Assembly (NCBI GenBank): GCA_023418505.1
Contig: JAEZZR010000015.1
Location: forward strand, 62,001 to 126,000
Length of the DNA stretch: 64,000 nt
Reading direction: 5' to 3'
Origin: Actinomycetes bacterium
Lineage (GTDB): Bacteria; Actinomycetota; Actinomycetes; Mycobacteriales; Mycobacteriaceae
Shown here: positions 24,720 to 33,836 of the stretch, one piece after another
Position numbering within the stretch: position 1 is the first letter of the stretch
Layout of the letters: each line of letters starts with the position of its first letter
Program-made: the position numbers and the translations under genes
The notes under the pieces: generated by a model
Database searches by the model: none
Told to the model about the DNA's origin: nothing
What the model saw: only the letters and a program-made list of their open reading frames with translations

Positions 24720-25432
24720 TGGCAGCGCGGGGTATGGGCGGTGGTTTTGCGCGCCGCGGTGGCGCTTGCGCTGCCCTGAGCCTGTTTGCCTCCCTTGGGC
24801 TGGTGGCTTGCGCCGAGCAAGAGCCCGCCGCCCAGGAACCAGCGGTACAGCAGGAGCCGGTTGTGGTCACCGCGGTAACAGATTCGGCTGATCAAGAGCT
24901 GCTGCAAGAGATTTACACCCAGGCTTTCGGCCGGGTGGGTCGCGCTGCCGAAAAAGGCGCCTTAGTCGCCGACGACGAACGCATCACCGCCGTGCGCAAC
25001 GGCCAGGCCACCGTTGCTTTCGGGTGTACCGGCGAGCTCTTAGGACTATTAGACCCGCAGCGCGCCGAGCAGCTTAGCGACGAGTACGTTGCTGACGACG
25101 ATCCCGGCAAACAGTACTCCGCGCAATGGCGCGACGAAGTTTATGTGGCGATGTCTGAATCATTGCCTGGTGAGCTGATGGCAACGGATCCGTCGAATGC
25201 CCAAGCCTGCACTGAGGTATCCGGCGATAACCCAGGAGCAGAGCTCCCGCAGTATCTAGTGCCGCTGTACCGGATTCCAGCTTTGGATCGGCACGAAAGA
25301 GTAGAAGTGTTAAACCGCGTAGCCGGTTCGATTACCACCGCGGAGATCGCGGAAATGCTCGAGCGGGTGGAAGAAGGCGAATCAGCCGGCGAGGTAGCCG
25401 GAGATTGGATCGCGACCTCGCGATTTAGCTAA
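24719..25432 (+). CDS. Lipoprotein, binding-protein-like, unknown ligand
   Basis: This 237-residue predicted lipoprotein overlaps the stress-protein gene by one base. It has a basic start, a hydrophobic stretch and a lipobox LVAC with the lipidated cysteine at about residue 31, then a Gln/Glu/Pro-rich linker (EQEPAAQEPAVQQEP). The body has ITAVRNGQATVAFGCTGELLG and later YLVPLYRIPALDRHERVEVLN, which fit the alternating helices and strands of the glycine-betaine/osmoprotectant binding-protein fold without its aromatic ligand box. No transporter genes adjoin it. I do not recognise it more closely. The pairing with a stress protein suggests a shared stress role, which is inference. Confidence 0.72.
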   Translation: MAARGMGGGFARRGGACAALSLFASLGLVACAEQEPAAQEPAVQQEPVVVTAVTDSADQELLQEIYTQAFGRVGRAAEKGALVADDERITAVRNGQATVAFGCTGELLGLLDPQRAEQLSDEYVADDDPGKQYSAQWRDEVYVAMSESLPGELMATDPSNAQACTEVSGDNPGAELPQYLVPLYRIPALDRHERVEVLNRVAGSITTAEIAEMLERVEEGESAGEVAGDWIATSRFS

Positions 25433-25461
25433 GCTCTGGCGGGCGGCGTGATGGGGGAGAT

Positions 25462-26352
25462 TTACGCCCGCGCTTTACGCCACTGCAGGTGGAAGTAAAC
25501 GCCACCGGCAATTAGCAGCGCACTGGTGAGCAACGATCCTTCCAGACCGAAGTTGCCGCCACTGAGTAGTTCACTGCCAGATGATGGAGTGAACGCGAAA
25601 ACGTGGGTATCCATTTTGATATTCGAGACGTTGGCACCCCAGAGATTCGCCTGCGACCAATTCCAAGCTGCATGAAAAGCCATCGCAGCCCAGAGATTGC
25701 CACGGGCGAGGATCCACATGATCAGCAGGTAAGAAACCGCAAGCATTGCCAGCACCCCACGCCAATTCAGACCATTGCCCAGGTGACCGAGCGTAAACAG
25801 CACCGCCTGGAGAATTACAACCACAGCAATGGCAAAGCGCTGCGAAAACGCCTGCACGAGGTAGCCGCGGTAGGCGATTTCCTCAGCTGAAGCCTGGATA
25901 GAAAAACCAATCAACAGGATCAGTACTGGGATGATCGCTGCTACCGAGAACTGTCCGAGAGTTGCCGTCCCGCTGACGACGTTGATAAACACCACCAAAG
26001 TGGTCAGGGCAAAGCCTGCCAGCGCACCGTAGAGGATCTCCGTCGAAGACTTGCCACCAAAGCCAAGCGATTTAATCGAGCGTTTTTCTTTATAGACCAC
26101 CCATGCGAAGATGCCGGCGATCCAAATGGCGAAGCTTGAGGTCATGATCAGTTGGCCGGCAAAGGATCCAGTATTCGATTCACCGATGCCAAACAGCAGT
26201 GGCAGCGAACCAGCCAAGCCCATGAAAACAAGATTGATTACCAGCGCCAGCAAAGGGCCAGTTGGTTTCTTCGCTTGACGCATGCCAGTGAGAAACTCGC
26301 GACTAGCTGTATTTGCGGACGGAATGTTCTTTGCGGTCACAGGCTCCAACAT
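25462..26352 (-). CDS. CPBP-family intramembrane metalloprotease
   Basis: This 296-residue protein is a CAAX/Abi (CPBP) family protease with about eight membrane helices. The diagnostic motifs are present: EEIAYRGYLVQ (EExxxR) near residue 175, LFTLGHLGN (the FxxxH element) and FHAAWNW (HxxxN). These motifs carry the glutamates and histidines of the catalytic site. In bacteria such proteins process or protect against peptides such as bacteriocins or act on prenylated or membrane substrates, but the target here is unknown. ATG 26352 is preferred over TTG 26364. It is followed by a 28-base gap to the convergent lipoprotein gene. odhA upstream on the same strand is separated by an intrinsic terminator. 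Confidence 0.84.
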   Translation of the reverse strand: MLEPVTAKNIPSANTASREFLTGMRQAKKPTGPLLALVINLVFMGLAGSLPLLFGIGESNTGSFAGQLIMTSSFAIWIAGIFAWVVYKEKRSIKSLGFGGKSSTEILYGALAGFALTTLVVFINVVSGTATLGQFSVAAIIPVLILLIGFSIQASAEEIAYRGYLVQAFSQRFAIAVVVILQAVLFTLGHLGNGLNWRGVLAMLAVSYLLIMWILARGNLWAAMAFHAAWNWSQANLWGANVSNIKMDTHVFAFTPSSGSELLSGGNFGLEGSLLTSALLIAGGVYFHLQWRKARA

Positions 26353-26404
26353 AGTGGTATTCAAGTGAAGAAAACAACCACGGAGGCATGAAGGAAATGC
26401 ATAT

Positions 26405-26446
26405 AAAAACTCCGGAGCAGATCAGTGATGACCTGTTCCGGAGTTC
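26405..26446 (-). terminator. Intrinsic terminator of odhA (minus strand)
   Basis: The inverted repeat ACTCCGGAGCAG against CTGTTCCGGAGT forms a stem of about 12 bp with one bulged base. On the minus strand it is followed by TTTTTATATG, a clear U tract. It sits 34 bases after the odhA stop. Confidence 0.88.
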
Positions 26447-26479
26447 GGGGCTTTAGCGCGCTAGCTTAAGCTCTTCGCT

Positions 26480-29400
26480 TTACTCGAAAGCCTGCTGTAG
26501 CAGCTGCTTTTGCTCCAGCTGGTGGACCTTCGACAAGCCGGTGGCAGTAGAGGACTGCGCACGGCGCGATATCCGGGTGAGCTTCGGCATATCCGGCAGC
26601 AACTCAGGCAGCTGCAAGCCCAGGAATGGCCAAGGACCCTGGTTGGCTGGCTCGTCTTGTACCCAGCGCACCTCTTCGGCGTTCGGGTACGACTCGAAGA
26701 TGCGCTTGAGGTTGTTGAACGGCACTGGGTGCAACATTTCCAGACGCAGGATTGCGAAGTCGTCGTGACCGCCCTTTTCGCGCTGCTTCTCTAGCTCCCA
26801 GTAGATCTTGCCGGAGCACAAGATGATCTTCTTGACCTTGCTCTTATCGCCGCTAGCCTCGACCTTTTCCTTGCCTGCCGATGCAGCCAATGCAGTATCG
26901 CCGGCGAACTTCACGTCGTCGATAACCGACTGGAACTTCTTGGCCTCGGTGAAAGCTTCCACTGGCGACACGGCGGCCTTGTTACGCAGCATCGACTTTG
27001 GCGTGAAGACCACCAAAGGACGGTGTAGGTCGGATAGCGCGTGACGACGCAGCAAGTGGAAGTAGTTCGCTGGATCCGATGGCTGAGCCACAGTGAACGA
27101 ACCTTCAGCGCACAGCTGCAGGAAGCGCTCGATACGAGCAGAGGAGTGGTCTGGACCCTGGCCTTCGTAGCCGTGTGGCAGCAGCAGAATCAGCTTCGAA
27201 GTCTGACCCCACTTAGCCTCACCGGAAGAGACGAACTGGTCGATGATGGTCTGAGCACCGTTGGCGAAGTCGCCGAACTGAGCTTCCCACGCCACGATGG
27301 CATCCGGGTTACCCAAGGTGTAGCCGTATTCGAAGCCCATGCCAGCGAACTCGGTCAGTGCCGAGTTGTAGATCATGAACCGGCCACCGTTTCCTTGCGC
27401 CTTAGCGTAGGAATCGATTGGGTTGTACTCTTCAGCCGTCTTCGGATCGATCAGCACTGCATGGCGCTGGGTAAAGGTACCGCGGCGTACATCCTCGCCG
27501 GTAACGCGAACTGTGTGGCCAGCACCAGCGAAGCTACCGAAGGCAAGCAATTCGGCAGTACCCCAGTCGATGCCGCCTTCCTTCACCATCTGAGCGCGCT
27601 TCTTAGCGATCGGCTTCACACGGGAGTGCAGCTCGAAACCTTCTGGCGTATCGATGAAGGAGTTACCCATCTGAACCAGCTCGACTTCATCGATGCTGGT
27701 ATCCAAGCCATGTGGCAGTGGCTGCGAGCCAGCAATACCAGTCTGGTCTGCTGGGGTGTTTTCTGCTGCGCGTACCTCGTTGAACACAGCTTCCATCTGA
27801 TCGTGGAAGTCGCGACGTACTGCTTCGTACTCTTCTTCAGAGATATCACCACGGCCGATCAGATCCTCGGTGTACTGAGCACGAACGCTTTCCTTAGCGT
27901 CGATGACTTCGTACATCTGTGGCTGCGTGATCGACGGATCGTCTGCTTCGTTGTGGCCGCGCTTGCGGTAGCAGATCAAGTCGATGAAGACGTCCTTGCC
28001 AAAGCGGTTGCGGTATTCCACAGCCAGCTTGCCCACCCAGGTCACAGCCTCTGGGTCGTCGCCATTGACATGGAACACAGGGCAGCCGTATGCCTTGGCA
28101 ATATCGGTGCAGTAGTAGCTGGAACGGCCAGAATCAGGCGAGGTAGTAAAGCCAATCTGGTTGTTCACCACCACGTGGACGGTGCCACCGACCTTGTAGC
28201 CGCGCAGCGCCATCAAGTTCAAAGTCTCTTGCACAACGCCAAGACCGGAGAACGCAGCATCGCCGTGGAGCAGCAGCGGCATAACCGAGTAGCCCTCTTC
28301 GCCACGATCCAGGATGTCCTGCTTTGCACGTGCGAAACCTTCGACCACGGGGTTGACGGCTTCCAGATGCGATGGGTTCGCAGTCAGCGTTACATCGATT
28401 TCACCATCGCCGAACATCTGAATGTGGCGCCCCTGGGTACCCAAGTGGTACTTCACGTCACCGGAACCACCGGCCTGAGCTGGGTCAATATTGCCCTCGA
28501 ACTCGGTGAAGATCTGGCCGAGTGGCTTGCCCACAATGTTGGCTAGCACATTCAAGCGACCACGGTGTGGCATACCAATAACCACTTCGTCCAGGCCTTC
28601 GCCAGCAGCAGTATCCACTGCAGCATCCATCAAAGGAATCAAGGACTCCGCGCCCTCCAAGGAGAAGCGCTTCTGGCCGACGTACTTGGTCTGCAGGAAG
28701 TTCTCGAATGCCTCTGCAGCGTTCAGCTTCTGCAGGATGTATTTCTGTTCCGCATGGGTTGGCTTTGGCTGGCCAGCTTCGATGCGGTTTTGAATCCACT
28801 CGCGCTCGTCGGCATCCAGAATGTGGGTGTACTCGGTGCCCACCTTCAGGCAGTAGGCGTTACGCAGACGCGAGAGTACCTCGCGCAACGTCATCGTTTC
28901 TTTGCCACCGAAGCCACCGACGTTGAAAGTACGGTCGTAATCCCACAGCGATAGGCCATGAGTAGCGATGTCCAGATCGCGGTGATCCGGCGGAATGATG
29001 TGATCGTGTTCGAAACGCAGCGGGTCAACGTCGGCAAGCAAATGTCCACGCGAACGGTAAGCCTCGATCAGCTGCATTACGCGGGTGTTCTTATCCACGC
29101 CACGATCCGGCACATCCTGAGCCCAGCGAATTGGGGTGTAAGGCACGCCCATGGACTTGAAGATGTCATCCCAGAAAGCGTCGTCGACCAGCAGCGTCGA
29201 CATCGTGCGCAGGAACTCGCCCGATTCAGCGCCCTGAATAATACGGTGATCGTAAGTGGACGTAATGGTCACGAGCTTGCCGACGCCCAGATCAGCCAAA
29301 CGGTCTGCCGAAGCACCAGCGAATTCAGCCGGGTAATCCATCGAGCCCACGCCAATAATGGCGCCCTGACCCTTGGTTAGGCGAGGCACCGAGTGACGGG

Positions 29401-30295
29401 TACCAATGCCACCTGGGTTGGTCAGCGAAATGGTAACGCCCTGGAAATCCTTAGCGGTGAGCTTGCCGTCGCGAGCGCGCTTAACGATGTCCTCGTAAGC
29501 AGCAACGAAATCGCGGAAGGAAAGAGTTTCACATTCGCGAATCGCAGCAACCACCAGCGAACGAGAGCCATCCTTGCTTGGCATATCGATAGCCAGGCCA
29601 AGGTTGATGTGCTCTGGGGTGACCATTACTGGCTTGTTATCAACAACCTTGTAGTTGTTGTTCATATCTGGGTGCAGCATTACTGCCTTGACCAGGGCAT
29701 AACCAATAATGTGCGTAAAGGAAATCTTGCCGCCGCGCTCGCGCTTGAGCTGGTCATTAACTAATGCGCGGTTTTCAAACATCAAGCGCGCAGGCATATC
29801 GCGCACCGAGGTTGCCGTTGGGATCTCCAACGAAGCATCCATGTTCTTTGCAATAGCGCGGGCGGTACCCTTCAGCTGGGTCTCGCCGGCATCGACAGCC
29901 TTAACGTCGTCCAGCTTTTCCATCGGCGACTGCTTCGCCTTAGGTGGAATAGGCTTCTGGGCTGCGACCTTTACCGCACCCTTAGCCTCACGCTTGTCAC
30001 TCTTAGCTGCCTTCTCGGCATCCATAGTGACCTTTTGCGACATAATCTTGCCAGAGGCATTCCCCGTAGCCTTCTTGGCTTTAGCTGCAGTGGAATTGCT
30101 GGCTGCAGAGGATTTCTTCGAAGGTGCTTTCGCCGAGTCGGCGCTGCCAGAGGCCTTAGAAGCGCTGTTCTTTGGTTCGTAATTCTTGAAGTACTCGCGC
30201 CATTCCTGATCAACGGACTGTGGATCCTTTTGGAATTGCTGGTAAATCTCGTCGACCAGCCATGCGTTCTGGCCGAAGCTCATGTCGCTGCTCAC
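26480..30295 (-). CDS. odhA: Fused E2/E1 2-oxoglutarate dehydrogenase OdhA
   Basis: OdhA is the actinobacterial 2-oxoglutarate dehydrogenase component that combines an E2-type acyltransferase core with the thiamine-diphosphate E1 enzyme; it works in a mixed complex with AceF and Lpd. The 1271-residue protein starts with the E1-linking segment SFGQNAWLVDEIYQQF, has an Ala/Lys/Ser-rich linker (about 40-110), the acyltransferase core with DHRIIQG (about residue 340), and E1 motifs FNVGGFGGKETMTLREV, VIGMPHRGRLNVLANIVGKP and FIDLICYRKRGHNEADDP. There is no lipoyl domain, as usual. The GTG at 30295, preceded by GAAATGAGG, matches the C. glutamicum start MSSAS-like; ATG codons at 30322 and 30313 also exist. 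The phosphoprotein OdhI is its expected inhibitor but is not in the window. Confidence 0.96.
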   Translation of the reverse strand: MSSDMSFGQNAWLVDEIYQQFQKDPQSVDQEWREYFKNYEPKNSASKASGSADSAKAPSKKSSAASNSTAAKAKKATGNASGKIMSQKVTMDAEKAAKSDKREAKGAVKVAAQKPIPPKAKQSPMEKLDDVKAVDAGETQLKGTARAIAKNMDASLEIPTATSVRDMPARLMFENRALVNDQLKRERGGKISFTHIIGYALVKAVMLHPDMNNNYKVVDNKPVMVTPEHINLGLAIDMPSKDGSRSLVVAAIRECETLSFRDFVAAYEDIVKRARDGKLTAKDFQGVTISLTNPGGIGTRHSVPRLTKGQGAIIGVGSMDYPAEFAGASADRLADLGVGKLVTITSTYDHRIIQGAESGEFLRTMSTLLVDDAFWDDIFKSMGVPYTPIRWAQDVPDRGVDKNTRVMQLIEAYRSRGHLLADVDPLRFEHDHIIPPDHRDLDIATHGLSLWDYDRTFNVGGFGGKETMTLREVLSRLRNAYCLKVGTEYTHILDADEREWIQNRIEAGQPKPTHAEQKYILQKLNAAEAFENFLQTKYVGQKRFSLEGAESLIPLMDAAVDTAAGEGLDEVVIGMPHRGRLNVLANIVGKPLGQIFTEFEGNIDPAQAGGSGDVKYHLGTQGRHIQMFGDGEIDVTLTANPSHLEAVNPVVEGFARAKQDILDRGEEGYSVMPLLLHGDAAFSGLGVVQETLNLMALRGYKVGGTVHVVVNNQIGFTTSPDSGRSSYYCTDIAKAYGCPVFHVNGDDPEAVTWVGKLAVEYRNRFGKDVFIDLICYRKRGHNEADDPSITQPQMYEVIDAKESVRAQYTEDLIGRGDISEEEYEAVRRDFHDQMEAVFNEVRAAENTPADQTGIAGSQPLPHGLDTSIDEVELVQMGNSFIDTPEGFELHSRVKPIAKKRAQMVKEGGIDWGTAELLAFGSFAGAGHTVRVTGEDVRRGTFTQRHAVLIDPKTAEEYNPIDSYAKAQGNGGRFMIYNSALTEFAGMGFEYGYTLGNPDAIVAWEAQFGDFANGAQTIIDQFVSSGEAKWGQTSKLILLLPHGYEGQGPDHSSARIERFLQLCAEGSFTVAQPSDPANYFHLLRRHALSDLHRPLVVFTPKSMLRNKAAVSPVEAFTEAKKFQSVIDDVKFAGDTALAASAGKEKVEASGDKSKVKKIILCSGKIYWELEKQREKGGHDDFAILRLEMLHPVPFNNLKRIFESYPNAEEVRWVQDEPANQGPWPFLGLQLPELLPDMPKLTRISRRAQSSTATGLSKVHQLEQKQLLQQAFE

Positions 30296-30380
30296 GGCAG
30301 ATACTCGCCTCATTTCCTTCATAGGTGTTTTGTTGGGTTAATTAAGGATACCGAAAACCGAGTTCGCTAGAAACCTTGTC

Positions 30381-30394
30381 CGTACTATCGTACG
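30381..30394. promoter_or_regulatory. Inverted repeat upstream of odhA
   Basis: CGTAC, four bases, then GTACG forms a perfect 5-bp dyad about 86 bases upstream of the odhA start. Its position between the Rv1249c-like gene and odhA is where control of TCA cycle flow is expected. I cannot assign it to a named regulator. Confidence 0.4.
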
Positions 30395-30480
30395 TGCTCA
30401 ACTAGCTTTAGTTGTAGCCACCCCGGCATGTAAGGAAATGAGGCTGGGTGGCCTGGAAAATGATCCAGGTCACACCATAT

Positions 30481-31449
30481 TTAGTCGTCTTTATCCGCCG
30501 AAGCCTGGAAAGCTTGCGCTGCAGCATTAGCCTTGGTGGCATCGATGGCTACTTTGCCTTCTTCATTAACAGCGGGCGTGGTGTTATCGCTGGAGTTCGG
30601 CGCGGATCCGTCGTTAAGCGCAATCTCGTCCCAAACGCGAGGAATCGGGCCAAGCGAGGTGCGGTTGTTTTCCACCAGCTTCTTGCCGAGCTTGCGGTTG
30701 GCCACCGAACCAATCACGATGCCGATACCCATAGGCATGATCTTGCCCAGTGTTGCCATGCGCGCGGACTTCATCATTCGTTTCTGCGCCTGCTTGAACA
30801 GCATCTTGTTTAGGCCACCAAGCTGCGGCACGCCAAGAGCACTGAGCATAGAGCCTGCATTCTGCTTAGCCTTGTTCTGGCTAAGCGACTTTAAACCCTC
30901 ATCGCCGATGGTCGCAGCGACCAGCGCCGTGCCCGAGGAACCAGTAAGCCCCACCAAAATCAAGGAGCGGCGACGCTGCGGCTCCGAAATATCCAAGCCG
31001 CGCAGGCGAGCAGACGCTAGCGTATGCCACGCCGCGGCCTCAAGGAAGAACAGCGATTCCACGGCCACGGCTGCAAGGCCAGTGACAAAACCGACACCAG
31101 GCATCACAGCAGCGCCACCCGCGCCACCGCCAGTACCAGTAACAATATTGACGAAGTGGCTATCGATCTTTTCTTGGATCTCCGCCGGCGAAGCATCCGG
31201 ATTCTTCTGCTGCAGCTTCCGCAAGTAAGCGGTAATGGCAGAGGTCTGCCAGCCCATCGCCGTATCTAAGGTGCGGATCAGGAACCGCCCCGCCAGACCC
31301 GCATCACGCTCGATCGCCTTGGGATCGGAGGAAAAAGCATCGATGAGGGTCTCGTGGGTGTCGTGGGACTGGCCGTTGCTGGAGTTGTGGCCAGCGTTGT
31401 TGCCGGAGTTCCCAGCGTTTTCAGTGTTCTTTTTACGATTGAAAAGCAT
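30481..31449 (-). CDS. Rv1249c-like membrane-associated protein upstream of odhA
   Basis: This 322-residue protein lies upstream of odhA on the same strand, as Rv1249c does relative to kgd in mycobacteria. ATG 31449 is preceded by GGAAGAA. A polar Asn/Ser/His-rich N-terminus of about 45 residues is followed by helical segments; hydrophobic glycine-rich stretches occur at about 105-130 (GAGGAAVMPGVGFVTGLAAVAVE) and 155-180 (LILVGLTGSSGTALVAATI) and near 240-260 (MPMGIGIVIGSVANRKLG). The glycine pattern resembles EcsC-like proteins, but I am not certain of the family. The C-terminal 50 residues are polar. No catalytic motif is recognisable, and the role is unknown. Confidence 0.72.
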   Translation of the reverse strand: MLFNRKKNTENAGNSGNNAGHNSSNGQSHDTHETLIDAFSSDPKAIERDAGLAGRFLIRTLDTAMGWQTSAITAYLRKLQQKNPDASPAEIQEKIDSHFVNIVTGTGGGAGGAAVMPGVGFVTGLAAVAVESLFFLEAAAWHTLASARLRGLDISEPQRRRSLILVGLTGSSGTALVAATIGDEGLKSLSQNKAKQNAGSMLSALGVPQLGGLNKMLFKQAQKRMMKSARMATLGKIMPMGIGIVIGSVANRKLGKKLVENNRTSLGPIPRVWDEIALNDGSAPNSSDNTTPAVNEEGKVAIDATKANAAAQAFQASADKDD

Positions 31450-31642
31450 AGTTCTTCCGGAGTTTAGCAGCAGGGGAGCCGCAGGTGGGTAGGTGTCGAG
31501 TGCACTTAGGGCAGCTACCAACCGGAATTCCGCTACGATGGCGGATGCGCTTAAGCGGCGCGAATTAGGGGAGCGAAACGGTGGCACGGTGTGCGCCGAT
31601 TCAGATCCTTAGTCTCCAGATCACTGTGTGAGGATGCTATCC

Positions 31643-32416
31643 ATGAGCTTTTTCGAAACGATCGCAGCAGAGCTAGACCGAGAAGGCATTGAAAGTCGCG
31701 TCAACGAAGATACGTTGTTCGTGCCGATTACCAATGACCTGGAGGTGCAGTTTGTCACGCTCAGTGAGGAGTTGCCGGCGGCAGAGGTGTACGTCGCAGC
31801 GGCAGATTCCGATGACATCGACGACGAGTTCGAAGCAGTTCTAGTTTCTGTCGTGTTCTCTGCCGACGACGCCGTCCAGGCAGTCCAGCATCACATCGCC
31901 ACCGACCAGGTGGTTTCGTTGCTACGTCTGTTGCTCGAAGGTGATGATCGTCGCCTGGAGGAGCTGCAGTTCGAACAGGATCCAGAAGAAGCGACCTTGC
32001 TTACCGCGGAAATTGGCGAGTGCTCTTATATCGAGGTATTCGTCACCGCCAAGGGCAATCAGCCACAAGCTACCGTGCGTTTCGTCACTCAGGACATCAA
32101 CCTCGACGAACTGGTCGACCAGGTCATCGAAGAATTCTGGGACTCGGATACAGAAACGGTGCTTACCGACGACGATCGTCGCCGCATGTTCGCCGAGCTC
32201 TACGCAGACGCCCAAAGTCTGCGCAACGAAATGATGACCCTGGGTACCTTCACCGAGACCGAAAAGCTCCTCGATGTGCTGGCTTTTGCGGTTACTCACG
32301 CTGAAGATTGGGAAGAGCAGCTCTCTCCGGTAGACGACGGCTCCGCCGAAGGGCTCTACAGCTGGTACCTCGAAGATCTCGACGACGAGCTTGACGATGA
32401 CGAGCTAGACGACTAG
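31643..32416 (+). CDS. Acidic cytoplasmic protein, unknown function
   Basis: The 257-residue protein is strikingly acidic, ending in the tail LDDELDDDELDD. ATG 31643 is preceded by AGGA at a suitable distance; GTG 31628 would add five residues. It appears to hold two similar alpha/beta halves: FFETIAAELDREGIESRVNEDTLFVP with strands of the EVYVAAAD kind, then QVVSLLRLLLEGDDRRLEELQFEQDPEEATLL and strands YIEVFVTAKGN. Such paired domains resemble YbjN-like or secretion-chaperone-like folds, but I do not claim a family. It is divergent from the Rv1249c-like gene. The acidic character and lack of catalytic motifs suggest a binding or chaperone role, which is inference. Confidence 0.68.
   Translation: MSFFETIAAELDREGIESRVNEDTLFVPITNDLEVQFVTLSEELPAAEVYVAAADSDDIDDEFEAVLVSVVFSADDAVQAVQHHIATDQVVSLLRLLLEGDDRRLEELQFEQDPEEATLLTAEIGECSYIEVFVTAKGNQPQATVRFVTQDINLDELVDQVIEEFWDSDTETVLTDDDRRRMFAELYADAQSLRNEMMTLGTFTETEKLLDVLAFAVTHAEDWEEQLSPVDDGSAEGLYSWYLEDLDDELDDDELDD
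32384..32413. repeat. 15-bp tandem duplication ending at a stop codon
   Basis: GACGAGCTTGACGAT is followed by GACGAGCTAGACGAC and then directly by the stop codon. It encodes the doubled acidic tail DELDD of the protein upstream. Confidence 0.85.
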
Positions 32417-32539
32417 TTAATCCCTTATAACCTTCAGAAATAAAATTTTAGAAACACTCCGGTTAAGACTTTCCAATAGCTAAGTAGCGCGCTAGATTAA
32501 GTACGTCCGAGACGTTCGAAGAGAAAGTCGAATAAGAGC

Positions 32540-33751
32540 ATGAAGATGTCGAAGTCTTCGCTGGCATTAGTGTCGGCAATCACCGCAACAGTCACCATGA
32601 GCAGCGTCGCTGTTGCGGGCGCTGGAGTTGGCCCAAGCGTCACCGATGAAGGTGCGCAGTCTGCCGCCGTTGATCGCCCAGCACAGCCTCGCTTGGTGGT
32701 AGGCCCTGGCGACCCAATCCGTAACCCACTGCCAGAGGCAGAGCGCGTGGAAGGCCGTTTCTTGGAAACCGGCATGTGCTCTTCTTCGATCCCAGGCACT
32801 GTGATCGACTCTGAGGGCAAGGAACATCGCGTACAGCTCACTGCTGGTCACTGCGTGAACCAGATTGAGTCTGAACAGATGCCAGCAGTGTCCACCACCA
32901 TCTACGCTCCAACCAAGGAGCACGGCGACGTCCGTATTGGTGAATTGGGACCACACAGCTTCGATCTAACCGGTGACTCCGGCGAAGGTTGGCTTCCAGG
33001 CCTAGACGGTGCGCTCAATGGCGACGACTGGGCATTCATCATCCTGGATGACGACATCGAAACCTCGAACGTCTCTTACTCTCGCGACGAATACGGCCGC
33101 AACAAGGGCCCAGGCGTGCAGATGGAAGGCATCGAAGATTACTCCGAGCTGCAGCGCGGCGAGATCTCCTTCGATAACTTTGCAAAGCCAATCTGCAAGG
33201 ATGGCTCCCGTACCGGCCGTTCCTGTGGCTACCAGATCTTCCGCGTCCGCAACGGCGTATGGGCTGTAGCGATGGAGATGGATCAGGGTGACTCCGGCGG
33301 AAACGCGTACAACCCTCAGAACAACCACGTCATCGGCGTAAACTCCATGGCAGTAGCAGGCATCTTCTACCGCGTCCAGCCAGTAGACGTTGCTATCGAA
33401 GAGGCTTATGGCATCGAAGATGGCAAGGTCAACGAGCACTTCAAGGTCACCGACGGTACCGGCGATCGTAGCGAAACCTACCGCTCGATCCAGGACGACC
33501 AGCGTTTCGTGATGGAACGTCGTGCCCAGGAGCAGATCGAGCAGCGTCGCCAGCAGATCGAAGAGGTGCTTCCTTTCGAGCTTCCAGAAAGCCCAGCTCT
33601 ACCACAGCTGCCACAGGAAGTTGCAGACATTCCAGTGCCAGGCTTCACCAACGTTGACCGTGTCATCAACGACACGATTTCCGCTGCGAACAACGTCCAC
33701 GTCGCTGGCCAGGATCTGCTGCAGCAGGCTGGAGTTCCGTCGCTGTTCTAA
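32540..33751 (+). CDS. Secreted trypsin-like serine protease
   Basis: This 403-residue protein is a predicted exported chymotrypsin-fold protease. A signal peptide (MKMSKSSLALVSAITATV, with cleavage near residue 27 after AVA) is followed by a short pro-region. The triad is complete: His104 in TAGHC, Asp163 in NGDDWAFIIL and Ser252 in DQGDSGGNAYN. Six cysteines are visible, including CSSS/TAGHC and CKDGSRTGRSCG pairs, so disulfides are likely. After about residue 280 comes a charged helical region rich in Gln/Arg/Glu (ERRAQEQIEQRRQQIEEVLP) and a Pro-rich C-terminus ending in VPSLF. No obvious inhibitor or neighbour partner is present. The substrate is unknown; roles in nutrition or host contact are guesses. 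Confidence 0.88.
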   Translation: MKMSKSSLALVSAITATVTMSSVAVAGAGVGPSVTDEGAQSAAVDRPAQPRLVVGPGDPIRNPLPEAERVEGRFLETGMCSSSIPGTVIDSEGKEHRVQLTAGHCVNQIESEQMPAVSTTIYAPTKEHGDVRIGELGPHSFDLTGDSGEGWLPGLDGALNGDDWAFIILDDDIETSNVSYSRDEYGRNKGPGVQMEGIEDYSELQRGEISFDNFAKPICKDGSRTGRSCGYQIFRVRNGVWAVAMEMDQGDSGGNAYNPQNNHVIGVNSMAVAGIFYRVQPVDVAIEEAYGIEDGKVNEHFKVTDGTGDRSETYRSIQDDQRFVMERRAQEQIEQRRQQIEEVLPFELPESPALPQLPQEVADIPVPGFTNVDRVINDTISAANNVHVAGQDLLQQAGVPSLF

Positions 33752-33836
33752 GAGCAGCCCGCTGATAGCCTCCAGCTACGGCTAGCTCTCAATCCCGGCA
33801 GAAGTTCCAGCGCTTACTATGCGCTAGACTTTGCCC

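Noticed and set aside
27041..28546. 501-codon plus-strand open frame inside odhA
   Set aside because: It is antisense to the conserved OdhA E1 domain and has no ribosome site or family signature.
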